From contig NZ_JAHZCJ010000010.1 in NCBI RefSeq assembly GCF_019422935.1, positions 62,001 through 126,000 of the forward strand: a DNA stretch of 64,000 bases, read 5' to 3'. The notes under the pieces were generated by a model, which was not told the DNA's origin, did not search any database, and was given only the letters and a program-made list of their open reading frames with translations. Of the stretch, positions 26,742 to 35,228 are shown one piece after another (position 1 is the first letter of the stretch; each line of letters begins with the position of its first letter). This DNA comes from Desulfovibrio sp. GTDB lineage: Bacteria; Desulfobacterota; Desulfovibrionia; Desulfovibrionales; Desulfovibrionaceae. The position numbers were made by a program, and so were the translations under genes.

Positions 26742-27521
26742 TTATGCCCAGTCTTTATCGGCGTGGCCCAGGTCTTCAAGCACCAGAGTCGGCTGATGCT
26801 CCTCCCTGGCAAGGTCGGCGCGCGTGGCTTCGCCGCTGAGCACCAGAATGGAATCAATGCCCGCATTGCGCGCAAGCTGCATGTCTGTACTCAGGCGGTC
26901 GCCCACCATGACCATTTCTTCCTTGCGGTAACGCGCCAGCAATGGTGCGAGCACGGCTGGGTCGGGCTTGCCGAAAATGTGCTGCGGCTTTCTGCCTGTG
27001 GCCGTGGCGTACAGGCTGATGAAACTGCCCACATCCGGCAGCGGGCCTTCGGGCGAGGGGCACACCAGATCAGGGTGCGTGGCGAGAAAGAGCACCGAAC
27101 TGTCCTGCAACAACACGGCAGAACGGGCAAGCTTGTGGTAGGTAAGCTCCGTATCGTAGGCCAGCACCACGGCCTGCGCGCCCTCTTCCACCAGTTGCAG
27201 CTCGGGCATGCGCTTGAGCAGATCATGCTGAAAATCGGCATTGCCCACGGGGAAAATGCGCAAGATGCCGTTGGCGCGCAAAAAATCCACCAGAGGCGTC
27301 ACGGGCGAGAGCAGCAAATCTTCGCGCGCGGCAATGCCCATGCCGTTGAGCTTGTCCACATAGGTGAATGGAGATTTGGAGGTATTGTTGCTCAAAAAAT
27401 AAAAATCCAGACTGTTCCAGTGCCGCTGAATAAAGCCCACGGCCCCATCAATGGGAATATGACCGAGGTAGACGGTGCCGTCCATATCGAGCACAACGCA
27501 ACGTTTTTTTGACCAATTCAT
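26742..27521 (-). CDS. HAD-IIA family phosphatase (NagD/AraL/PGP-like)
   Basis: 259 residues from ATG 27521 (MNWSKKRCVVLDMDGTVYLG), with AAGGA eight bases upstream; upstream in-frame codons add no family sequence. Motif I is DMDGTVYLG, motif II FLSNNTSKSP, and the C-terminal motif is MVGDRLSTDMQLARNAGIDSILVLSGEA, all typical of the NagD/PGP group with a C2B cap (GKPDPAVLAP precedes motif IV). Members dephosphorylate sugar phosphates, phosphoglycolate or glycerol phosphate. The gene is divergent from glpABC across a 283-bp spacer containing a TTGATA-N9-TATCAA dyad, which makes glycerol 3-phosphate a candidate substrate by context only. Confidence 0.88.
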   Translation of the reverse strand: MNWSKKRCVVLDMDGTVYLGHIPIDGAVGFIQRHWNSLDFYFLSNNTSKSPFTYVDKLNGMGIAAREDLLLSPVTPLVDFLRANGILRIFPVGNADFQHDLLKRMPELQLVEEGAQAVVLAYDTELTYHKLARSAVLLQDSSVLFLATHPDLVCPSPEGPLPDVGSFISLYATATGRKPQHIFGKPDPAVLAPLLARYRKEEMVMVGDRLSTDMQLARNAGIDSILVLSGEATRADLAREEHQPTLVLEDLGHADKDWA

Positions 27522-27625
27522 ATATGCAATCCTTGAGTTTTTTGCCTTCATTATGCGGCATTGCCTTATCTGGCAAGTGCATCCGCAATATTCTCCTGCA
27601 TTCAATCTTGACGCAACTACACAAA

Positions 27626-27646
27626 TTGATAACCATACGGTATCAA
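27626..27646. promoter_or_regulatory. Dyad TTGATA-N9-TATCAA between HAD-IIA and glpA
   Basis: A perfect 6-bp inverted repeat with a 9-base centre, roughly central (105 bp from the HAD start, 159 bp from glpA). The half-site resembles FNR-type TTGAT, but the spacing is wrong for FNR (N11 instead of N4). Candidate operator for a glycerol-phosphate regulator. Confidence 0.45.
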
Positions 27647-27804
27647 CAATCATCCTGAGCATAACCGCAACAATCATTTACCCGATCTGGATATTCAACC
27701 TTGTTGCGCAGCTAAGCCGTTGTTTTTCGGCCCCGCAGGCGCGGCATCTGGCAGCGTTTGCATGCTTCAGGATGATTCCGACAATTTGCTCCACTGGAGA
27801 AACC

Positions 27805-29412
27805 ATGCTTGAAACTACTGTTGTCGTCATCGGCGGCGGCGCAACAGGCATAGGAACCCTGCGCGATCTTTGCATGCGCGGCGTTCCTGCCATATTGCTC
27901 GAACAGGGCGGCCTGGCCCACGGCACAAGCTCGCGCTTTCACGGCCTGCTGCACAGCGGCGGCCGTTACGCCGTGGGAGATAATGAATCCGCGCGTGAAT
28001 GTATTGAAGAAAACATGATCGTGCGGCGCATTGGCAGGCAGTGCGTGGAACAAACCGAAGGTTTTTTTGCGCTCACGCCCGAGGACGACCCCGCCTATGT
28101 GGATCGATGGGTTGAGGCCTGCGGCCGCGCGGGCATTGAGGCCTCTGAAATTGACGTCAAGGAAGCCCTGCGCCTTGAACCCAACATGTCGCCCGAGGTC
28201 AAACGCGTTTTCCGCGTGCCTGACTCCTGCGTGGACGGCTTCCGGCTGGTGCTGCACAACGCCATGTCGGCCAAGCGCCACGGCGGGCAGATGCTCACCT
28301 ATCATGAAGTGACCGGCATCTGCCAAAAGAACGGCAAGATATGCGGCGTTACGGCCATCAACAAGAACACTGGCGAAACTATTGAGATTGCCTGTTCTGT
28401 TGTTGTCAACGCCGCTGGCTCATGGTCTGGGCGCATTGCGGCGCTGGCTGGTCAGGATGTGGCGGTTTCGCCCGACCGTGGCACTCTCGTGGTTTTTAAC
28501 CACCGCTTTACCTCGCGCGTGGTCAACCGCCTGCACCCCGGCTCTGACGGCGATATTTATGTGCCGCACGGCTCCATCACCATTCTTGGCACCACGTCCA
28601 TTCCCACAGACAGGCCGGACGACACAACCCCCACCAGCGAGGAAGTGCTGCGCCTGCTCAAAATCGGCGAGCCGCTGTTCCCCGATGTGCGCAGCTACCG
28701 TATTTTGCGCGCCTTTGCGGGCACACGCCCCCTCTACACGCCGGGCGGCGCCGCCGGGCGCAAGGCCAGCCGCAACTTCCATGTTGTGGATCATGCGGAA
28801 CAGGGCCTTGACGGCATGATTTCCATTTTCGGCGGCAAGCTGACCACCTACCGCCTCATGGGCGAACGCGCCGCAGACAAGGTCTGCGCCAAGCTTGGCG
28901 TTACCGCCCCCTGCCGCACGGCTGAAGAAGCCATTGTGCCGGATCCGGACGAAGCCACGCTTGCCCGTGCCGCCAAGTACTTTCCCGTGCAGGGCATCCA
29001 GCTTATGGCCGACCGTATGGGTGATGACCTGACCCCTGTGCTCGAACGCGCTGAAAAGGCCGATTCCAACCCCCTGCTCTGCGAATGCGAAATGGTCAGC
29101 ATGGCGGAAATTGAATGCGTGGCGCGCGATGCCTCCACCCATTCGCTGACGGATATCCGCCTGCGCACACGCCTGGGCATGGGCACCTGCCAGGGAACGT
29201 TCTGCTCCTTGCGGGCAGTGGCCGCGCTTTCCGAACACGACATTCCTCTTGAATTTTCAGCTACCGACAACGTGCGGCGCTTCCTTCAGGAGCGCTGGGG
29301 CGGTCTGCGCCCGGCCCTGTGGGGCATGCAGGCACGCGAAATGGAACTTGGCCGCGCTGTATACGCGGGAACACTCAATCTTGATGGAGCCGCCCATGAG
29401 CAGGATTGTTGA
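27805..29412 (+). CDS. glpA: Anaerobic glycerol-3-phosphate dehydrogenase, subunit A
   Basis: 535 residues from ATG 27805 (MLETTVVVIGGGATGIGTLRD), with GGAGA six bases upstream. The N-terminal FAD-binding motif is GGGATGIG. GLPD family motifs follow (SSRFHGLLHSGGRYAVGDNESARECIEEN region, PDRGTLVVFNHR, VPHGSITILGTTSIPTDRPDD). A BFD-like [2Fe-2S] domain ends the protein, with its four Cys in LLCECEMV and GMGTCQGTFC. It oxidises glycerol 3-phosphate to dihydroxyacetone phosphate and passes electrons through GlpB/GlpC to the quinone pool. The 3' end overlaps glpB by 17 bp, indicating tight co-translation. Glycerol kinase and facilitator genes are not in the window. Confidence 0.95.
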   Translation: MLETTVVVIGGGATGIGTLRDLCMRGVPAILLEQGGLAHGTSSRFHGLLHSGGRYAVGDNESARECIEENMIVRRIGRQCVEQTEGFFALTPEDDPAYVDRWVEACGRAGIEASEIDVKEALRLEPNMSPEVKRVFRVPDSCVDGFRLVLHNAMSAKRHGGQMLTYHEVTGICQKNGKICGVTAINKNTGETIEIACSVVVNAAGSWSGRIAALAGQDVAVSPDRGTLVVFNHRFTSRVVNRLHPGSDGDIYVPHGSITILGTTSIPTDRPDDTTPTSEEVLRLLKIGEPLFPDVRSYRILRAFAGTRPLYTPGGAAGRKASRNFHVVDHAEQGLDGMISIFGGKLTTYRLMGERAADKVCAKLGVTAPCRTAEEAIVPDPDEATLARAAKYFPVQGIQLMADRMGDDLTPVLERAEKADSNPLLCECEMVSMAEIECVARDASTHSLTDIRLRTRLGMGTCQGTFCSLRAVAALSEHDIPLEFSATDNVRRFLQERWGGLRPALWGMQAREMELGRAVYAGTLNLDGAAHEQDC

Positions 29413-30685
29413 CGTACTGGTGGTCGGCTCCGGCATGGCGGGCCTTGTGGCCGCCCTTGCAGCAGCGGATCAGGGCCGCAGCGTACGGCTGCTCACCACG
29501 GGCATGGGTTCGCTGGCTATCAGCGGCGGCTCGGTGGATTTTCTTGGCTATGCAGATGGCAGATTTGCCGCCGATCCGTGGCAGGGTCTGGCAATGCTGC
29601 CAGAAGACCATCCCTACAGCCTGCTTGGGGCAGAAAGCGTCCGCTCGGCCTTTCAGTTCTTTGCAAATGTGATGGAAGGCCAGCACTGGCCCATGCGCCC
29701 CGCCCTCTCGCAGGACGGCACGCCGCGCAACACCCAGCTGCCCACCATCATGGGAACGCTCAAGCCCACCTATCTGCTGCCAGCCAGCCTGCACACCGAG
29801 GCGCTCGCCAGCGCCAAAAAAGTGCTGGTGCTCAGCGTTCAGGGCCTGCGCGACTGCCGCCCCTCCCTGGTGGTCAGCCAGTTGCGGCGCTACAAAAGCT
29901 GGGCCGACAAGGAATTCACTCAGGGGCTTTTGCCCTCGCCCTTTGGCGACACCCACCGCGCCATATCGGCGCTTGATCTGGCCCGCCTTGCGGACAAGCC
30001 GCACAGCCGCCGCTGGCTGCTGGATGCGCTTGCCCCGTATGCCGGAAAGCATGACCTCATTCTTATTCCGCCGCTCTGCGGCAGCAAGGCCAATCCGGAA
30101 GTCTGGCAGGCGGTCAATGCCGCAGCTGGCTGCCCGGTTGTGGAAATGCTGTCCATCCCTCCGGGGGTTGGCGGCCTGCGCCTGCGCGACGCCCTGTTGC
30201 AGGCCCTGAACAAGCACAACTTTGAACTGGTGGAAAACACCACGGTTCTGCGCGCCGAAACAACTGGCAAAACCTGCACAGCCCTGGTGGCCGAGGCCTC
30301 CGGGCAGGAACGCCACCACGCCGCCCGCGCCTTTGTAACCGCCACCGGCGGCATCCTTGGCGGCGGCATGACGCTTGAACCCGGCCAGTGCTGGGATTCC
30401 GTGTTCGGCATCGACATCACCGTGCCGCAGGATGTTTCGCAGTGGTCAGAGCCGAAGATTTTCGGCAACCATCTGTTCTCGCGCATGGGTGTGCGCGTTG
30501 ACCGCACCATGCGGCCTGTGGACGATGCCGCCGTTGAGCGCTGGCAAAACGTCTTTTTCGCCGGGCGCAGCCTTGGCGGATATGATTACGCAACAGAAAA
30601 AAGCGGTCACGGCGTTGCCATCGCCACGGGCTGGCAGGCGGGCCTCATGGCCGCCGCAGCCGCCGCTGCCGGGGAAAACCAATGA
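29396..30685 (+). CDS. glpB: Anaerobic glycerol-3-phosphate dehydrogenase, subunit B
   Basis: 429 residues. ATG 29396 (MSRIVDVLVVGSGMAGLVAA) has GGAG eight bases upstream, inside the end of glpA. The N-terminal dinucleotide motif is VGSGMAGLVAALAAADQG. Other GlpB features are GSLAISGGSVDFLGY, PSPFGDTHRA, a GGILGGGMTLEPGQ segment and the C-terminal AGRSLGGYDYATEKSGHGVAIATGW. GlpB is an FMN/FAD-binding partner that docks GlpA to the membrane subunit. Its stop overlaps glpC's start by four bases (ATGA). Confidence 0.93.
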   Translation: MSRIVDVLVVGSGMAGLVAALAAADQGRSVRLLTTGMGSLAISGGSVDFLGYADGRFAADPWQGLAMLPEDHPYSLLGAESVRSAFQFFANVMEGQHWPMRPALSQDGTPRNTQLPTIMGTLKPTYLLPASLHTEALASAKKVLVLSVQGLRDCRPSLVVSQLRRYKSWADKEFTQGLLPSPFGDTHRAISALDLARLADKPHSRRWLLDALAPYAGKHDLILIPPLCGSKANPEVWQAVNAAAGCPVVEMLSIPPGVGGLRLRDALLQALNKHNFELVENTTVLRAETTGKTCTALVAEASGQERHHAARAFVTATGGILGGGMTLEPGQCWDSVFGIDITVPQDVSQWSEPKIFGNHLFSRMGVRVDRTMRPVDDAAVERWQNVFFAGRSLGGYDYATEKSGHGVAIATGWQAGLMAAAAAAAGENQ

Positions 30686-31890
30686 GCGTGCGCATCAATC
30701 CAGACAAATGCATAGCCTGCACCACCTGCGTGGTGCACTGCCCCGTGGCGGATGCGACCCCCAAATTCCTGGGGCCGCGCATGATAGGCCCAGCCTATGA
30801 ACGCTTTCGCCTGCTGGGGCTGACGGAAGACCCCTCGCTGCACTACTGCGCCAACTGCAAAAACTGCGATATCTCGTGCCCGCACGGCGTGCCGGTTTCC
30901 AGTCTCAACATGATGGCAAGGGCCGACCAGTTCAAGAAGCACTCCCCCGGTCTGCGCGACTGGGTGCTCGGTCACGGCGAGCTCATGGCCAAGTGGCTGC
31001 GGCTCATTCCGGCGGCGCTCAAGAACTTCGGCATGCTCAATCCCGTTACCCGCATGGTGCTGGATGCGCTGGGCATCGACAAACGCGCGCCCCTGCCCGC
31101 CTTTGCGCCCCAGACATTCCGCCAGCTCATGCGCCATGTGCACCAGCCCGACCACAAGCGCAGCGTGGTTTTCTACCCCGGCTGCTACGTGGACGTGTAT
31201 GACCCGCGCACTGGCCTTGATATGGTGTGGGCCATGAACCGCGCGGGCTACAAGGTCATTGTGCCCGAGGAACTTGTGTGCTGCGGCCTGCCAATGGTTG
31301 CCAACGGCTTCTGGCAGCATGCCCGCTCCAATGCGGAACATAACCTGAAAGCTCTGGGCCAGTGGCGCGATGCAGGGCTACCCGTGGTGACGGGCTGCCC
31401 CAGTTGCGCCCTCATGTTCCGGGTGGATCTGCCGGAATACTTCCCCGATGTGGCGGAAAAATACGGCGCATGCAGCCTTGCGGACGCGCAGGAATTTCTG
31501 CTGGATGCTGTGGACAGCGGCGATCTTTCGCTGAAGGCCGACGGCAAGCAGACCCTGCCCGACCTCAAGCTGATCTACCACGCACCCTGCCATCTGCGGG
31601 CACAGGGCAACGGCCTGCCGGGGCTGGAACTGCTGCGCCGCCTTGACGGCGTGACCGTGGAAAATGCTGATGCAGGCTGCTGCGGCATTTCCGGCAGCTA
31701 TGGCTTTAAAAAGGAAAAATACGACATTGCCCAGACTGTAGGCTCGGAACTGTTCGCCAAGGTACGCGAAAGCGGTGCTCAGGCGGCGGTTTCCGAGTGC
31801 GGCACCTGCCGCGTGCAGATCACGCACGGTTCCGGCAAATTCAGCCTGCACCCTGTCACCATTCTGCGGCAGCGGCTCGAAGCCCGCTAG
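30682..31890 (+). CDS. glpC: Anaerobic glycerol-3-phosphate dehydrogenase, subunit C (Fe-S, CCG domains)
   Basis: 402 residues. Two 4Fe-4S ferredoxin motifs open the protein: CIACTTCVVHCP (residues 13-24) and CANCKNCDISCP (about 55-66). Two Cys-rich CCG domains follow, seen as PGCYVDVYD with CCGLPMV, CPSCALMF, HAPCHLRAQG and CCGISGSYGF, of the HdrB type. GlpC anchors GlpAB at the membrane and transfers electrons to menaquinone. It is about the expected length. The operon ends in an 18-bp perfect hairpin immediately downstream. Confidence 0.94.
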   Translation: MSVRINPDKCIACTTCVVHCPVADATPKFLGPRMIGPAYERFRLLGLTEDPSLHYCANCKNCDISCPHGVPVSSLNMMARADQFKKHSPGLRDWVLGHGELMAKWLRLIPAALKNFGMLNPVTRMVLDALGIDKRAPLPAFAPQTFRQLMRHVHQPDHKRSVVFYPGCYVDVYDPRTGLDMVWAMNRAGYKVIVPEELVCCGLPMVANGFWQHARSNAEHNLKALGQWRDAGLPVVTGCPSCALMFRVDLPEYFPDVAEKYGACSLADAQEFLLDAVDSGDLSLKADGKQTLPDLKLIYHAPCHLRAQGNGLPGLELLRRLDGVTVENADAGCCGISGSYGFKKEKYDIAQTVGSELFAKVRESGAQAAVSECGTCRVQITHGSGKFSLHPVTILRQRLEAR

Positions 31891-31933
31891 ACTTTGGATT
31901 GCGGCAATATGCCGCGCAGTTAAACGTTTACAG

Positions 31934-31977
31934 CACCCACTTTGCAGACGGTTCACCGTCTGCAAAGTGGGTGTTTG
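31934..31977 (+). terminator. 18-bp perfect hairpin after glpC
   Basis: Arms 31934-31951 and 31956-31973 are perfectly complementary around a TTCA loop, then TTT. The stem is longer than usual for an intrinsic terminator but is well placed, 43 nt after the glpC stop. Confidence 0.75.
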
Positions 31978-32097
31978 CAAAGTCCACACCTCAGGAAATC
32001 AGAAACAAGCTGCAATATTGCCGCGCCGTCTGACGCATATTTTCTGTGCATTGCTCCAATTGTCCAGGCGGGTTGCGACCAACCCAAAGGATACGCC

Positions 32098-32853
32098 ATG
32101 ACAGCCCAAAACAGCACCAGGGAATTCTGGAACAGCAGAGCCGAGTCCTTTCCCCGCTATGAAGCCGGGGCTGACACCTACGAGGGGCGCATGCTCCAGC
32201 TGGCGCGCGACAACGGCGTGGATTTTCGCGGCAAAACGGTTCTGGATGTGGGCTGCGGCAGCGGCATGTACACCATCCGCCTTGCGCAGGAGGCCGCATC
32301 GGTCACTGCCGTAGATATATCGGACGAAATGCTCCGCATCCTCATGCAGGATGCCGCCGCGCAGGGCCTTGCCAACATCCGGCCCGTGCTTTCCGACTGG
32401 GAGCACTTTGCCCTTGAGGAACGCTTTCAGATTGTTTTTGCTTCCATGACCCCGGCCCTGAGCGATGACGCCGCCCGCGAAAAGCTGCAGCACTACGCGC
32501 TGGAGCAGGTGGTCTTTATGGGTTTTAACGAGCGCAAAACTTCGGATGTCATGGCCGGGCTGTACACGCATTACGGCATTACGCCGCCCCAGTTTGCCGA
32601 TGCCCCAGATATGCGCGCATGGCTTGAGAGTCAGTGCATTCAGTATACAGCGCTGCCCGTTAACGGTCAGTGGATTGTGCCGCACACCCGCGACAAGCTG
32701 CTTGGAGCCTGCGCCGCCAACCTGCGCGCCCGTGGCGCTGAGCCGGACATGGCCCATCTTGCCGCGCATCTTGAGGGATTTCGCAACCAGAACGGGGAAT
32801 ATGTGGAACGCACGGAATATTCCCTTGAAATGCTGATCTGGCAGATATCCTAA
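32098..32853 (+). CDS. Class I SAM-dependent methyltransferase
   Basis: 251 residues from ATG 32098 (MTAQNSTREFWNSRAESFPR), with AAGGAT seven bases upstream. The SAM-binding motif I is VLDVGCGSGMYTIRLA, motif post-I is VTAVDISDEML, followed by NIRPVLSDWE and a hydrophobic beta-4 (FQIVFASMTPALS), so the methyltransferase fold is complete. The C-terminal half (about 150-251) is helical and carries no recognised substrate-specificity domain. The start of the protein resembles methyltransferases that act on small molecules in anaerobes. Target unknown. It stands alone between the glp terminator and the nif control region. Confidence 0.85.
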   Translation: MTAQNSTREFWNSRAESFPRYEAGADTYEGRMLQLARDNGVDFRGKTVLDVGCGSGMYTIRLAQEAASVTAVDISDEMLRILMQDAAAQGLANIRPVLSDWEHFALEERFQIVFASMTPALSDDAAREKLQHYALEQVVFMGFNERKTSDVMAGLYTHYGITPPQFADAPDMRAWLESQCIQYTALPVNGQWIVPHTRDKLLGACAANLRARGAEPDMAHLAAHLEGFRNQNGEYVERTEYSLEMLIWQIS

Positions 32854-33414
32854 TCACGACTCTAACCCGCGCAGAAACTTTAAAAACTTCTGGCTGCGCG
32901 TAGCTCACCTTCCCCATCCCCGAACCCCATACTGCATTTCTGCCGCGCATGCCGTTCATAAGCCGTGCGCAAGGTCTTGCCCGCAGTATTTCTTGCGCGA
33001 GTTGGGTTGTTCACGCTTTGCAACTTTTACGTTTCCATTCCTATTTTGGTACAATTTTGAATCAAACTTTTCCTGTCTTGGCTATGCATATCTTTGCGGC
33101 CATGCAGGCCTGACCACGCTTGATGAATAAGCCCTTTTCTCTCCCCTACTGGCAAAACCGTCCGAACAGATACGTTCTTGCCTGAACCGCTCCCTTCCTC
33201 CCTTCACACTGCTCTCAATTCGCCGCTTTTTGGCGATTCAACCCCTGCCCCGCCCCATTTACCAGATGGGCCGGGCTTTCTGTGTTCATGAGCAGCCATC
33301 ACTGCCCTGCCTGTTTTCCTCTGCCGTTTCCATCATCATGTGTTCCAAATGTAGCCCATTCTGCCCCAGCACATTCACACATGGCAATTCCCCTGCAACA
33401 CGTTCCCAATTTCA

Positions 33415-33427
33415 AACAAATTTGTAT
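33415..33427. repeat. AACAAATTTGTAT element, copy 1 (palindromic core ACAAATTTGT)
   Basis: Identical over 13 bases to a second copy 107 bp downstream. The 10-bp core is self-complementary. It lies about 175 bp upstream of the nifH -24/-12 promoter. The same core also occurs at 17361-17370 upstream of dctP. Confidence 0.55.
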
Positions 33428-33521
33428 CGGCTGTTTATGCCTGAAATTTTTGCTCAAATAAAAATCTATTATTAAAGCAAGTTACAGATTGGACAGTTTT
33501 TTCCGCACGATGGGCCACCTT

Positions 33522-33534
33522 AACAAATTTGTAT
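33522..33534. repeat. AACAAATTTGTAT element, copy 2
   Basis: Second exact copy, 68 bp upstream of the nifH -24 GG. Candidate operator or activator site for the nif promoter. Confidence 0.55.
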
Positions 33535-33588
33535 TGATTGTGCATGCAGATTATAAAATTAAGTAATAATATTATATAGTTAATCTAA

Positions 33589-34479
<891 letters not shown>

Positions 34480-34506
34480 ACCAACAGCACGAAACGGAGA
34501 ACAACA

Positions 34507-34830
34507 ATGCAGATGATTCGCACGATTATTCGGCCTGAAAAGACCACCGAGGTTCTCTCCGAGCTGCTGTCAGCGGGCTTTCCCGCCGTTACCAAGCTTG
34601 ATGTGGTGGGCCGTGGCAAGCAGAAAGGCATCATGGTGGGCGATATCCAGTACGACGAAATTCCCAAGCAGATGCTCATGCTTGTGGTCAGCGATGAAGA
34701 CAAGGACGATGCCATCCGCGTTATCCTGCGCGTGGCAAAAACGGGCGACGGTCACTTTGGCGATGGCAGAATCTTTGTTTCAAGCGTCAGCGAGGCCTGG
34801 ACCATCAGCAGCGGCAAGTCCGGCCTGTAG
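34507..34830 (+). CDS. nifI1: PII-like nitrogenase regulator NifI1
   Basis: 107 residues of the GlnB fold (MQMIRTIIRPEKTTEVLSEL, then VVGRGKQKGIMVGDIQYDEIP in the T-loop region, LMLVVSDEDKDDAI, KTGDGHFGDGRIFV). The T-loop lacks the uridylylated Tyr context of GlnB (RGRQKG-x-YRG) and instead has the NifI1-type KQKGIMVGDIQYDE. NifI1 with NifI2 binds the MoFe protein and switches activity off when 2-oxoglutarate is low (ammonium present). GGAGA precedes the ATG. Position between nifH and nifD is diagnostic. Confidence 0.95.
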   Translation: MQMIRTIIRPEKTTEVLSELLSAGFPAVTKLDVVGRGKQKGIMVGDIQYDEIPKQMLMLVVSDEDKDDAIRVILRVAKTGDGHFGDGRIFVSSVSEAWTISSGKSGL

Positions 34831-34839
34831 GAGGCTCCC

Positions 34840-35217
34840 ATGCAGGAAATAGTTGCAATGGTTCGAGCCAACATGGTGGCGGCTACCAAGAATGCCCTGT
34901 CCAAGGCCGGATGCCCCTCATTCTCATGCACCAAGTGCCTGGGACGCGGCAAAAAAGGCATGGATCCCGCCACCCTGCGCATGGTTATGGAAAGCGGCGA
35001 GCTGCCGCGCACTCCGGCGGGCGAATCCCTGACCGAAGTGGGCAGGCTGATCCCCAAGCGGTTGTTCAATATCTGCGTTCCCGATGAAAAGGTCGAAGCT
35101 GTGGTCAAGGCCATTATAGAGGCCAACAGCACCGGCCACCCCGGCGATGGAAAGATCTTTGTGATGCCGGTGGAAGAATCCTATGTGGTTCGCACGGGCG
35201 AGCGCGCTGACGCATAA
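34840..35217 (+). CDS. nifI2: PII-like nitrogenase regulator NifI2
   Basis: 125 residues, the longer partner of NifI1. Features: MQEIVAMVRANMVAATKNAL, CTKCLGRGKKGMDP, SLTEVGRLIPKRLFNICVPDEKVEAVVKAIIEAN and HPGDGKIFVMPVEESYVVRTGE, i.e. the PII core with an enlarged T-loop typical of NifI2. AGGAGG overlaps the nifI1 stop, so translation is coupled. It acts with NifI1 as the 2-oxoglutarate/ATP-responsive switch on nitrogenase. The presence of both NifI proteins argues for reversible post-translational shutoff of this enzyme. Confidence 0.95.
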   Translation: MQEIVAMVRANMVAATKNALSKAGCPSFSCTKCLGRGKKGMDPATLRMVMESGELPRTPAGESLTEVGRLIPKRLFNICVPDEKVEAVVKAIIEANSTGHPGDGKIFVMPVEESYVVRTGERADA

Positions 35218-35228
35218 GGAAGGTATGT

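Noticed and set aside
33230..33475. Open frame of 81 codons upstream of nifH
   Set aside because: No SD, no domain, and it crosses the AACAAATTTGTAT element; it reads as non-coding control DNA.
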